64,000 nt of DNA from Amorphophallus konjac. Its lineage: Eukaryota > Streptophyta > Magnoliopsida > Alismatales > Araceae. Where the stretch lies: NCBI GenBank assembly GCA_022559845.1, contig CM040118.1, forward strand, positions 158,058,331-158,122,330, given 5' to 3'. The position numbers and the translations under genes were made by a program. This document shows, one piece after another, positions 31,984 to 43,557 of this stretch. Position 1 is the stretch's first letter. Each line of letters begins with the position of its first letter. Below the pieces are notes generated by a model. That model saw only the letters and a program-made list of their open reading frames with translations. It ran no database searches and was not told the DNA's origin.

Positions 31984-34265
31984 TGGTGCGGACACCCAAG
32001 CGCATGCGAGACACGAGACGGCGAGCCACCGGTACCGCACGAGGAGCACGACTCGAGCCATCTCAGCATCCCTATGGCTCGGAGACAGTCTGGAGGTTCC
32101 CCACTGAGTCATAGCATTTATCATATTTTTTGAGGATTTTTATTTGTGTGTAATGTGTGTGTGTTTCATTTTATTCGATTTGTAATTTTGATTGTAAGAG
32201 GGGTTTATTTGCAAAATGGGACCCCCGGGTCCCACGGGCCCCCCCAGACCCCTCCCATTGATCCACTTCAGCCTAGGGCCCCATGTGGGGTCAGTCAACA
32301 TTCTAATGTGGGCTTCTAGAAGGGTGGGCCAAGTGGGGGGGCAATTAGACTAATTTGTCAAGGTTGGCCACCAACCTTCCACCTACCCCCACCCCTAGTC
32401 AAGGGGGCGCCCCCCTCTCACCATCAAGGTTTTAATTTTTGAAAAATGTGAGTAGAACTAATTAGTTCTACCCCATTTTTATATTCCCACAAATCCTAGG
32501 TCCAAGGGTAGTTTATGTCTTTTGCCAATTCATACATATACCTTGTATTTTCATTTGATGAGGATTAATGCCATTTGAATTTAAGAAAAGCTTGAAGCTC
32601 CAGCCTTGGTGCGCCCCCTCCTCCTCTCCCTCTCCCCCTTGAAGCTGTGAAGGCTTCCTTCTGGTGGTGAGACTCCACCCTATCAGTTCCGGTCGCCGCC
32701 ACGAGCCGCCACCGCACCGCCTTCGCCATCAACGAAGTTCTGCCCGTGCAGTACCACAGAAGCTTCCACGAATTTCTTGTCTCAGACACGAGCTCAGATA
32801 GATCTAGGGATTTTAGTGGATCTTCCAGAGGTGTCAAGGACATCCCACAAATTTGGTTTGCCATTCAGATCTCGTTTCATATTTTTTGATTTTCGTCCAC
32901 TCTTCCATTTCGGTTCTGCCAGAGTTCTGTCCAGATTCATCCCCGCCCTCAGTTTCATGTCTTAGGTCCACTTTTTGATTTCTTTTGGTTCACACAATTT
33001 TACTGGAGATTCCACCCGTTCACCCCTTCATCCACAATTTTTCTCAATTTTTGGTTCGTCCATCTCATATTTTCTAAAAATCATTCTCAGTCCCAGCTAT
33101 AGTTCTGTCCCCCTGTTTCCAGATCCGACCACCAGTCACCCCAAAAATCATAGTAAATCACCACCACCTCAAAATCAAATTCAAAAAATAGTCCCAGTTC
33201 CGTGGTTTGATAGCCTACAACTTTGAAGAAGAGCGCAAGAGCTGAATCGGAGTTTTACTAGGCGGTCCACGGTGGTTCTCAGACAAGTACCCTGCAAATC
33301 TGAGGTTTCGGTTACTGTACAACAGGGGCTTGTAAATTCATTAAAGTTCTGATCCGACCAGATCCAATAGATCTCTCTGGGTCTAGATCGAAGCATTTGA
33401 AGAGAGCTTTCCAACGACAGCTCATGCGTCCCGATCCGACGTCGGGATTGATCACAGCGGCCGTTTTCGCCGGAGCGCGCGTCTGAAAACAGTAACTAAA
33501 AATCCATGGGCAGCAACTTCAAAGCTTGGGAATCGGGACCGATCGACCCCCGATCGGTGTTCTCGGCCGACCGCCATCCGTGGAGGCGTGCCACCAGGGG
33601 TCCCCATCATAGTGGGTCCCACCCCCGCAGATCCGGAGGACAGCGCCATCCGTGGGCCCCGTGGGCCCGCAGAACCCGCCGTTCGGAAAGCACGAAAATA
33701 CGGAGTTCGGCACCGCCGGGCGACATCAAGATGCTGCCCGTCAACCCGAGTTGCGTGATTCCCGGGCTCCACATGTGACCTTTTACCTCCCTGCGTGGAG
33801 TGGGTCAAATCTTTGTATTGCTGTGATATTGTTTAACCGGGGGTCCGTGATTCGGCCGGGGTTGTCTTCGCCACGCCGGGTGCGTGGAGGTAATGGTCCG
33901 AACCTCTTGGCGTTCATTTGCTTAGCTAGTATATGGTCTTTTGCCACTACCGAGAGCGTAGGTACTAGCCCGTGTGTCCATGTCACCGCTGTGAGAGTGA
34001 GAGTGACCCGTCCCGCGACTCGATCCGAGTCCGAAAGTTGAGTCGGACTACCCTTGACCTCCGCCGGTTCCTTAACCGCGCACGGTCCGCGCTTTCCCTC
34101 GCTTGGGACGATGAGTGAGCTTCCACTTCTGTTAGCGACGTTTTGCCACTAGGAGCTCGTAGTGTCGGGCTTAGTGTCTCCCTGGTGTGTGCTGCTGGTC
34201 GCGTCTTCATCTAGAGTCCGAGGGTGGCACCTAATAGTGTCGTCTCCCATGTCCGTCCTGCATCA
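31984..34265 (+). repeat. Element C 5' LTR
   Basis: Length 2282 bp. The first ~120 bp corresponds to sequence that is coding in the 3' copy (ORF end at 48023). A CCCGGGTCCCACGGGCCCCC stretch lies near 32225. The right third (33400-34265) is GC-rich, with CCGATC and GGGCCC words. Ends TCCTGCATCA. Confidence 0.9.
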
Positions 34266-34268
34266 GTT

Positions 34269-34280
34269 TGGTATCAGAGC
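34269..34280 (+). other. Primer-binding site of Element C, initiator tRNA-Met
   Basis: TGGTATCAGAGC lies three bases after the 5' LTR, the same primer as Elements B and D. Confidence 0.9.
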
Positions 34281-34643
34281 AAGTCGAGTCTAGGGTAGTC
34301 ATTGCATAAGTCATGCATCATGGTCTAAGTCGAGTCTAGGATCATCCTTATTTTCAAAACAAAAAAAAAAGGTGTTTCAAATTGCATTTCACCCAATAGC
34401 CCGGTATATTAAAAGGCGTTGCCCGAACATTAGGTTATGCCTATCGGGAAGGTAGCGTACTTGCGCGAGTGATCTTCGGGTCGCTTATCTCCGCCACGTA
34501 CCAGATATTGGTTAGGTCTAAGTGCATCCTTTTGTGAGTGTTTGCATCAGTTTGTGTCTCCTAGTTCATGTGTAGTCCAATAAGAGTCAGTCGGTCTTGT
34601 CCAAGAGTCGGCATGTTCAACATGTAGTTCCCCCCAATTTCCC

Positions 34644-35842
34644 ATGGATTCCCAATCACCCGGGCCATATGGCTGTTGGTCTACTCATGGGCTTGGCAAC
34701 CATCCTCTCCCCTTTCGTAGGCCCGAAGCCTCTGATTTTTATGGCTCTGATGATCCGGGCGACTACCTCAATTGGGAGGCTGCCATGGACAAATATCTTG
34801 AATGTTACACCATGTCCGATGCCATGCAAGTTAGTTTTGCCCGAGAGAGGCTTGTCAACAAAGCCGCCTGGAAATGGGATAGCATTGAGCGCATGAGAGA
34901 GGTTAGGAGGCAAAGGCCCATTGAGTCATGGCATGAGATGAAGGACGAACTTAGGAAGGTCTTCCTACCCGGCCCGGTCACCTCCAACCAACCCCACCCA
35001 ATCACCTCCACCAAAGTGGGCCATAATCGGAGGCAACGCGCCGCGCATGTAGAAGAGCCTAGGTCCACGACTAAGCCGACTTCATATGGGGGAGTCCATC
35101 ACATCGCTCCTACTCCAAACCCCACCATTGCCAAACTCTTCCAAATCATTTTGGATAAGGTGGATAGGAAGTGTGATTATATTGAGTCCCTGCTTCCCCC
35201 TTGCCTACCTCCTAACCGAGATAGAACCAAGCATGACCCTAAGGAGGTAGCAATCGGTAGTCCCAATCCAGTGTCATCTAGAGTGCCATCCCAAGGACCT
35301 CTCCCCATCTTGGTGGATCCTCTTCCCCCACCCATGAGAGCTCCATTGCCTACACCCCCTGTCCGTCAAGAGGATAAGGGTAAGGGTCCACTTATCAAGG
35401 AGCGTAGAGGATCACGACAACAGTGTTATCGCTGCCAGGGGTTTGGCCACTTTGTCAGACAGTGTCCCACTCAGACATCTCTAGCCCTAGGGGATAAAGG
35501 GGTTGGAGAAACCTCACTCTTCGATCTTTATTCGGAGCCACCTCAGCCACAGCTACCCGTGTTTCTAACGAGAAAGCTACTTATAGCCGAGCCACTCCTT
35601 AGCTGGCTTAAGAATGGCCTGGCCCCATCTCCCCTCCCATCTATGGACCCTATCCTACCTCTGGTGCCAATCAATTCATTTCACACCACTTTCTGGTCTA
35701 GTCACTATGTGGATACATTGGATGACCTTCTTAAAGGGTTAGACCGGCAGTGGACATTTACGCACTTGTTGGCTCCAGACTTCGACCGACCCACAGGTCG
35801 TAGTTTCACTCATCCCGCTTTAGGGTCCATCACCTCCGTGTA
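34644..35842 (+). CDS. Element C gag and start of middle domain (cut by Element D)
   Basis: ATG 34644 opens MDSQSPGPYG. Residues ~25-120 are a retrotransposon gag domain (FYGSDDPGDYLNWEAAMDKY; WHEMKDELRKVFLP). A Pro-rich linker and a CCHC zinc knuckle follow (CYRCQGFGHFVRQC, about 260-275). Then comes the segment shared with Element B (TLDDLLKGL...GSITSV). The gag spacer is shorter than in complete chromoviruses. The frame has no stop before Element D enters at 35843, after which it continues in phase from 46481. The product would form or join virus-like particles; with no pol, packaging by a partner is implied. Confidence 0.75.
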
Positions 35843-37124
35843 TGTCACGCCCCGAGCACAGAAGATTACCCGGAGGCGTGACGCGTCTATATAGATCGTG
35901 TCAATCATGTAAATATCAGAGTGCACAATTGACTAGGATTTAACTCGAAGTTAATACAATTAGGATGAGCTGACAATTGATACAACTAACCCAATGACAA
36001 TTACATACATACCCAAGTCGAACTACTAGGCTTCAAGCCCTTATTACAATTATTGGACTAACACAGCTGACGTCTGACATAACTTGATATGACTGACATA
36101 AATGAAATTACAATAACACCATTTACACAAGTACAATTTACAAGATAACAAGATAACTCTATTTTTACACTCATCACTCCGACTCATTCCCTTCCGAGTT
36201 CTGGCTGATATCTGAATTTCCTGGAAAGGTTAGAAAACAACTAGATGAGTGAATCGCTCAGTAGGATTTACATCTCAAATTTTAACATGCTTTAAGTGAA
36301 TTACACATTCATTTAATGTACGTAACATATGCATGCAGACAGATAGATATCAAAGAATTGTAAAATCGACGGAAGTAGAAAGTGAGAGTATATAGATTTC
36401 ACAATTTCAAGCAGCAGTGGCAAGTGATAGTAAATGATGTCAAGTCAGTGATAAATGAATAGCAACATGTTATTCAAGCTAGTAACTGAGTAGAAACATG
36501 TTATTCAAGCTAGTAATAGTAAGCAAAGTAGTTTCAAGTGTATAACTGGAATTGGCTATTTATAATGCATTCAAGTAAGCACTTTTACCCTTTTGCGGGT
36601 CTCAAGTCAATCAATCAAGTAATATCATGAGAATGAGTGGAATGTCTAAAGTCTAGCAAGCAAGTACTTCGGTGCAATGCCAAACACCGTGGTCAATAAA
36701 CTCCCATGGGCACAAGTACCTTCGGGTGCTCCCCCCAGGACCAGACCGGGCCCTATATGCACAGCATTTATCATGTATGTTGACATCCACTCTCATTTAT
36801 AGCCAATGTGAAATTTCAAGGTTTGACCAGTATGATATATAAGGTGGAATTATGGAATGGAATCCAAGGGCGCATTGATGTGTAGGGATGAACTAGGAGT
36901 AGAAACCAGTAACGTTTGATACACGGAAAAACTAGATAAGAGAGGTGCCTTATGGGCCACCTGACAATTTTAGAAATGACATCCTTACTGTGGGATGCCC
37001 TTCCTGGGAATTATACAGGGTTCAGAGGACCCTGTCAGGAGTTAAAAATCACCTCTCCGGCTGCCATCTATCAGTGGAGATGGCAAAAGTGAAAGCCTAA
37101 TGATCACGTTAACGTAATGAGCTA

Positions 37125-37385
37125 GCTGGGTCGACTCAATAGTTCATTGCGTCAACTCATCAGCTCATCGCGTCAACTCATCAGTTCACCGCGTCAACTC
37201 ATCAGTTCAATTTCCAGCTCACAGGGTTGACTCATCAGTTCATATGAACAGTACTGCGTCAACTCATCCATCAGGCTGCGTCGACTCATCAGTTCAATTT
37301 CCAGCTCACAGGGTTGACTCATCAGTTCATATGAACAGTACTGCGTCAACTCATCCATCAGGCAGAGTCGACTCATCAGTCTTGT
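37125..37385. repeat. GTCAACTCATCAG array in Element D LTR (left)
   Basis: About a dozen copies of G(C/G/T)GT(C/T)(A/G)ACTCATCA(G), mostly spaced 18-35 bp. One 85-bp unit is duplicated (about 37200-37285 and 37290-37372). Two copies contain TGACTCA (37228 and 37315), the core bound by GCN4/Opaque2-like bZIP factors. It lies downstream of the TATA, so in the leader. Confidence 0.75.
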
Positions 37386-37857
37386 TCCCTAGTTTTCATG
37401 CCCTTCCAATCCTCCTTTCACTCTGAGTTCATCACAAAAGTTCTTCCCCTCTTGTAGATACAGATTTTCTTATTTTACCATATCCTCCAATTCTTCTTAG
37501 TTTTTAAGTTATAATTAATTTTCTATGGTTCTGATTTTTTACTCAGTAACTGTTCACCTACGCCTATAGATCTCGTTTTTTCATATTTTTCACATTCTTC
37601 CTCTCATTTTCTCTCTCTGCACTCTTCATGAAACTTCTTCCTAACCTTCCAATCTACGACTTTCTCTTCTTGCACACATTCTCATTCTCTCTAGATTTTA
37701 CATTATTCTCCTTCTTATAACCCTATATTTTCAATATCATTTCATTGTGCTTTCAACTGGGTCCTTTTCCACTTGGCCTCTTTCAACTTGGTCTTTTTCC
37801 ACATTTTTCATCCTCTTGACTACAATTTCTTCTTTCACTATTTTCAAGCTTTAGTTT

Positions 37858-37867
37858 CTCTTATATA
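37858..37867 (-). promoter_or_regulatory. Element D LTR TATA box (left copy)
   Basis: Minus strand reads GTTATATAAGAGA. The right LTR has CTATATAAGAGA at 45574-45585. Conservation and position between U3 and the leader support it. Confidence 0.55.
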
Positions 37868-38644
37868 ACATGTTTAACATGGTGGTTTTAGTTTCACAGA
37901 AATTGACAAATGACAGGCCCTTTACTAAAGCATGAACTATATCAAATATAGATATTAGCTAATACATACTAATCGTCCTAGATTTAAGCTAACACATGCT
38001 AATTATTCTAGGTATGAGATTATTACTTACTAATACTTGTTAATACTTGCTAATTATTTTAGATATAAAGTTAATACATGCTAATCATTTCAAGTATGAA
38101 GCTAATGCATGTTAATCATCATAGATTTAAGCCAACACATGTTAATCATTCTAGATATGAGACTAATACTTGCTAATACTTGCTAATTATTCTGGGTATA
38201 AAGTTAATACGTGCTAATTATCTTAGGTGTGAAGCTAAGGCATACTAATCATCCTAGACTTAAGTCAACACATGCTTTAAAAACACTAAAATCGCATGGA
38301 AATGAGCCTAATACTAAAGGCCTAGACTAATCATCCTAGATTAGCTACTAATTTAGTTAAAAGTTGAGAACACCTACCTCTGTGAAGTTCGTAGCAGCAG
38401 AACCCCTCTAGCAAAGCTTTGCCCCAACCTCAGTTTGCCTAGAATGGGAATGGGGGTAGCAAAAGGGGATGTTATAGGGTCTAGTATGAACGGATAGGGG
38501 ACAAGATCTGAAATAATGAGTCTTTACAGCTTGTACAGGCTGGAGAGATAAGAGACAATTGTTTGGACATCTAACCCATGGCCCTATTCGTAAGTGCAAG
38601 ATTAGCTTATATCATATAATTATTTGGCAAAAAGGGTAGATACA

Positions 38645-38720
38645 TGGTGGATGCTAAGATTTGAACCCTGGTCATTGGATTGGAAGGCAAGCTACTTAAC
38701 CAACTACACTAGGAAGCCAC
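38645..38720 (-). ncRNA. tRNA-like / SINE-head-like segment in Element D U3
   Basis: On the minus strand TAGTGTAGTTGGTT (38698-38711) resembles a Pol III A box. GGTTCAAATC (38658-38667) matches the B-box pattern about 30 nt further on. The ends GTGG and CCAC could pair. No clean cloverleaf is certain, so this is either a decayed tRNA, a SINE head or chance. The right LTR keeps it at 46252-46323, but about 120 bp next to it is deleted there. Confidence 0.4.
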
Positions 38721-38873
38721 TTGTTAAGTGAATAACCTTTATATATGATAACTTCATGTTCCTATTTCTTACATAAACTACCTAAATAGTTTATCTAATA
38801 TTATTTTATTTTATTTTATTTTTATTTGAAAAATATTGATAATAATAAAAAAAAATTTATACGGGGTGTTACA

Positions 38874-38884
38874 CCCTCCCCTAC
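38874..38884 (-). other. Element D polypurine tract
   Basis: Plus-strand CCCTCCCCTAC, that is GTAGGGGAGGG on the sense strand, abuts the 3' LTR boundary. Confidence 0.8.
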
Positions 38885-38959
38885 TTAAAAGAATTTGGTC
38901 CCCAAATTCAATTGTATAAGGATAAATTCAACTACATAAGGATACTGTAGAAAGTATAA

Positions 38960-41687
38960 GATACTTGCCGAATAGTTCTGGGTATCTTCTCTTCATAGAT
39001 TCCTCGGTCTCCCAAGTTGCTTCTTGCTCCGAGCATCGATTCCATTGAATTTTTTACCATAGGGATCGTCTTGCTCCTTAGAACTCGAACTTCGCGGTCG
39101 AGGATCCGCATCGGCTTTTGCTCATAAGTAAGGTCCCTTTGAATCACCAATTCAGCATGATTGAGATGTGAGAAGGGTCGTGCATATATTTCTTTAGCAT
39201 AGATATATGAAATACATTGTGCACTTCCGAGAGTTGAGGAGGTAAGGCAATGCGGTAAGCCACCTCGCCCACTCTTTCCAATACTTCAAATGGACCGATA
39301 AACCTTGGTGTAAGCTTTCCCTTAACACCGAATCTTCTAATACCTCGGCCGGGAGATACCTTGAGAAATGCATGGTCACCCACTTGAAATTCCAAATCTC
39401 TCCTTCTGTTATCAGCATAAGATTTTTGCCTGCACTGAGCTACCTTGAGTCTCTCTTTGATAAGGTGTATCTTCTCAGTTGAATCTCTAACCATATCTGG
39501 GCCTAGAATTTATCTTTCACCGACTTCTTCCCAGCATATTGGAGAACGACAACTCATGCCATAAAGCGCCTCGAAAGGAGCCATTTGAATACTAGCTTGA
39601 TAGCTGTTATTATATGCAAATTCGGCTAGTGGTAAGTGGTCATGCCAGCTTCCGTAGAAATCTATAATACATGCCCTTAACATATCTTCAACAACTTGAT
39701 TTGTCCTTTCAGTCTGACCATCTGTCTGGGGATGGAAAGCAGTGCTGAAATTAAGTTTCGTCCCCAGAGAGTGTTGTAGACCCTTCCAAAAATGAGAGGT
39801 GAAGCGTGGGTCTCGGTCAGATACGATCGAGACGGGAACTCCATGCAATCTAACCATCTCCTTAATATACAGGGCAGCAAGTACGTCGACTGACCATCGA
39901 CTTTTGATGGGTAAGAAATGGGCCGATTTAGTTAACCGGTCGATAATTACCCAAATTCCATCATATCCGCCCCTAGTCTTGGGCAAACCCATGATAAAGT
40001 CCATGCCAATGTCCTCCCACTTCCACTTGAGAATATCCAGCGGATGTAGCTTTCCGGCGGATTTTTGATGTTCCGCCTTCACTTGTTGGCATGTGAGGCA
40101 ACGAGACACAAAGTCTGCTACCTCCCTTTTCATGTTAGGCCACCAAAAAGTTCTTTTCAAGTCTTGGTACATCTTAGTAGCTCCAGGGTGGATTGTGTAC
40201 CTCGATCTATGAGCTTCTTCAAGAATCTTCTTCTTCAATTCGGGACAGTCGGGCACACATGTCCGTTCATGAAATAGTAATCTGCCATCAGGTGTCAGTT
40301 TGAAATCTAGTCTCTCGTCCAGCTTGCTCTTTATCTCCACTAGCGAGGGATCCTCTTCTTGTAACTTCTTGATTTCAGGTAGCAAATCTGGATGTAGGCT
40401 CATATGAGATAGAGTAATACACATGTTCTTCTCATCTGTGCTGATATCAAGCTCAGAGAATTTCTCCAGCAGTTTCCATTCTTGTATCATGCAGTTGGCC
40501 AATATTGTTCTCGGCTTTCGACTAAGGGCATCAGCTACGGAATTACCCTTACCAGGATGGTACTGTATAGTAAAGTCGAAATCCTTGAGATACTCGAGCC
40601 AACGCCTTTGCCTCATGTTTAGCTCCTTTTGGGAGAATAAGTGCTTGAGGCTTTTATGATCAGAGTACACAGTGAATTATTCTCCGTAGAGATATTGCCT
40701 CCAGATCTTTAAAGCGAATACTACTGCGGCCAGTTCTAAGTCGTGAACTGGGTAGTTCTCTTCATGTTTCTTCAATTGTCGGGAAGAGTACGCAATGACT
40801 CTCCCATTCTGCATCAATACACATCCGAGGCCAATACCAGAAGCATCGGTATATACCTCATATTTTTCTCCTTCCATTGGTAATGATAAGACTGGAGCAG
40901 TGGTCAAGAGATCCTTCAAAGTTTGGAAACTCTTTTCACAGTCTTCCTTCCACTCATAAGGCACTTCCTTGCGGGTTAACCTGGTCATGAGAACAGCAAT
41001 TTTGGAGAAGTCCTTTATAAAACACCGATAGTAACCAGCTAGACCCAAGAAGCTCCGAATCTCAGTTACATTTGTGGGTCATTCCCAGTTCTTCACGGCT
41101 TCGACCTTTGATGGGTCAACAGCAATTCCATTCTTCGAAATGATATGGCCTAAGAAGGATACTTCCTCGAGCCAGAACTCGCATTTGCTGAATTTGGCAT
41201 ATAGCTTGTTTTCCCTTAATATCTGTAATGCCTTCTTGAGGTGTTCTTCATGATCCTCTTCAGTCTTTGAATAGATCAGAATATCATCAATAAAGACCAC
41301 AATAAATTGGTCTAAATAGGGCCTGAATATGCTGTTCATTAACTGCATAAAAGCTGCGGGGGCATTTGTTAGTCCGAAAGGCATAACAGTAAATTCGTAA
41401 TGCCCATACCTGCTTCGAAATGCAGTTTTATGAATATCTTCTTCTTTGATCTTCAATTGGTGGTAACCAGAACGAAGATCAATCTTGGAGAAATATAAAG
41501 CTTCAGATAGTTGATCGAACAGCTCATCAATCCTTGGCAGTGGATACTTGTTCTTGATTGTAAGGTGATTTAGCTGCCGATAATCTATGCATAATCTCAT
41601 CGATCCGTCCTTCTTTTTGACGAATAGCACAGGTGCTCCCCATGGGGAAGTACTCGGCCTGATGAAACCCTTTTTCAATAATTCCAT
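38960..41687 (-). pseudogene. Element D pol: RT, RNase H, integrase, chromodomain
   Basis: RT at 41687-41079 ([28 protein letters not shown] as the YxDD-equivalent). RNase H at 41048-~40500 ([25 protein letters not shown]). Integrase HHCC and core: DFIMGLP near 39995, SDRDPRF near 39810, and the Glu in [11 protein letters not shown] near 39700. A GPF module lies near 39290. A chromodomain lies at ~39070-38960, reached after a frame change near 39150. Stops at 41690 (before RT), 41079, 40677 and 39510 leave the frame unshifted; each falls where the family has Gln or Arg. As a working gene it would copy and insert the element; here it is dead. Continues from the gag-PR frame upstream. Confidence 0.85.
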
Positions 41688-41690
41688 TAG

Positions 41691-43318
41691 CTACTCTTTT
41701 AGTTCCTTCAGCTCAGCAGGGGACATTCTGTATGGTGCCCTGGAAATAGGACCAGCACCAGGGACAAGGTCGATTGTGAACGACACTTCCCTTTCCGGGG
41801 GTAAGCCGGTTAAATCTTCTGGAAAAACATCGAGAAAACCCCGAATTACACGGATGTCTTCAAGTTTAACCTTCTCGACTTCCGTGGCAGTCACGAATGC
41901 TATGAAAGCCATGCATCCCTTATTCATAAGTTTACTAGCTCGGAGTGCTGATATAAGAAGTGATTTACTCCGAGGGCTATTGTAAACTAGATCTGGGAAA
42001 TCTACAAAAGTTACCTTGCCATGCCGACAATCTACAGTTGCTTGGTATGTGGATAGCCAGTCGGCACCTAGTATAACATCATAACCCTTCATATCTAGGC
42101 ATATCAGGTCAGCAGGTAAATTGCTTCCCTTAATCATCACTTCACAATTTGGATAGTGGTAAGTGACATCAGACTCATTCCCAAGGGGTGTAGATATGAC
42201 CAAATCTAACAGTTCATGTTTCTTAGAAAATGAAGCAGCAAAGTTCTTGGAAACGAATGAATGAGTTGCTCCGGTATCAAATAAAACTTGAGCAGTTTTT
42301 GAACAAATAGTGAGAGTACCTTCCACAATTCTACCTTCAGTGGGTTCCGTCTCTCGGAGAGCTTGTAGACGGCCTTGTTTCTTTATCGGACGCTTCTCGT
42401 CTTTGATGTCCTGCTCCTTCATCAGTTGGCAGTCTGAGATTCGATGCTCACGGCTCCCACATCGAAGACAAGCTCCTAACTTTCTCCAGCATTCCTCGGT
42501 CCTATGACCAGCTCTATCACAATATTTGTAAATCTCCTTTGATGGTGTGGTGGTGGAGAATGGCCGATCATTCTTCTGGAATTTCATCGCCTTAGAGGGC
42601 TCCCCTCCCATGAAGAATCGCTTCTTGTTGAAGGATTGTTTGAATTTTCCCGGGCTTGTGACGGGTTCCTTCTTGTCTCTTCCTCGGATTCTCTCAGATA
42701 ATTCGGTGGCGTCTTCCAGCAGTTGAGCACGCCGAACCATCTCCGAATAGACTTGGATGTCCATCGGGGCCAATTGTGTGATATAATGGGGCCGAAGCCC
42801 GTTAAGGAATCTTCTCGCCTTCATCTTTTCTGTACACACCAAGTAGGTGCATACCTAGATAATCTAGAAAATTGGGCCTCATACTCGGCCACTTTCAAGC
42901 CCCGTTGTTTTAGAACGGCGAATTCCGTGGCTTTCTTTTCCTGGATATGATCGGAGAAGTACTTGTTGTTGAAATGCTCCGTGAATTCATCCCATGTGAC
43001 ATGGTATTCTGGTAGTGTTGCTTCTATGGATTCCCACCAGCATCGAGCGTCCCGCTCCAGTTGGAATACGGCCAGTAAAACCTTCTCGTCGTCCGCGCAT
43101 TGCATCACACGGAAGATTCGTTCCATCTCTTTTAACCAATTCTCGGCGTCCTCGGGGTCGGACGAACCCGTGAATCTTGGTGGGTTCATGTTACGGAAAC
43201 TCCTGTGGAGGTCACCTGCTCCACGGTTAGCTCCGCCTTGGGCCACTTGCTGTAGTGCCTGTGTAAGGCCCTGCACGGTGCGCTGCATCTCGCGCCATTA
43301 TGCTCTTTTAGCAGCCAT
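41691..43318 (-). pseudogene. Element D gag and protease
   Basis: The likely start is ATG 43318 (MAAKRA, then a TAA at 43302-43300 and MQRTVQGLTQ). The gag core has PPRFTGSSDPEDAENWLKEM and WDEFTEHFNNKYF. A one-base frame change near 42830-42840 separates it from KARRFLNGLRP. Next come cysteine-histidine clusters, including CLRCGSREHRISDC near 42440. Aspartic protease has DTGATHSF near 42270. The segment before RT (VSFTIDLVPGAGPISRAPYRM) is typical of chromovirus pol. The frame ends in TAG at 41691. Not functional as it stands. Confidence 0.85.
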
Positions 43319-43538
43319 GATCCTACAAAAGTGTTTAAGTAAGATAAGGGTAGGTTTTACTTATAAGGATAAAGTCACTAGAAATCTTAACCCATGGCTC
43401 TATCCATCTCACCGGGTAAGGTATATCTATCCTTGAACTTAGGTTTTACCTATCCTTGGACTCAAGTTTTTTTTTTTTTACTTAGATTTCAATTTCTAAC
43501 CGTTTATTTTTTCTAGTTCTCTAGGTTTGAAAACCTAG
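43289..43538 (-). other. Element D leader
   Basis: Short untranslated leader between primer site and gag. Contains a T-run near 43467 on the plus strand. No other gene seen. Confidence 0.6.
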
Positions 43539-43550
43539 GCTCTGATACCA
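43539..43550 (-). other. Primer-binding site of Element D, initiator tRNA-Met
   Basis: Plus strand GCTCTGATACCA is the complement of TGGTATCAGAGC. Seven bases separate it from the 5' LTR. Confidence 0.9.
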
Positions 43551-43557
43551 CGAAGAC

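Larger units (their letters stand above)
35843..38873 (-). repeat. Element D 3' LTR (left copy)
   Basis: Length 3031 bp. A minus-strand TATA (TATATAAGA, near 37860) puts U3 at 37870-38873 and R/U5 at 35843-~37830. It includes the CTCATCAG array (37125-37385), an AT-rich array of CTAATACTTGCTAAT words (37940-38270) and a tRNA-like segment (38645-38720). Confidence 0.9.

Noticed and set aside
33506..34041. ORFs in the GC-rich Element C LTR (also 49423-49958 and 63612-63934)
   Set aside because: They lie in the LTR, are open on both strands, and no known domain is visible; the homologous ORFs just reflect LTR copies.
38645..38720. Functional tRNA gene
   Set aside because: Box spacing is right, but I could not draw a full cloverleaf with matched arms, so only a tRNA-like call is made.
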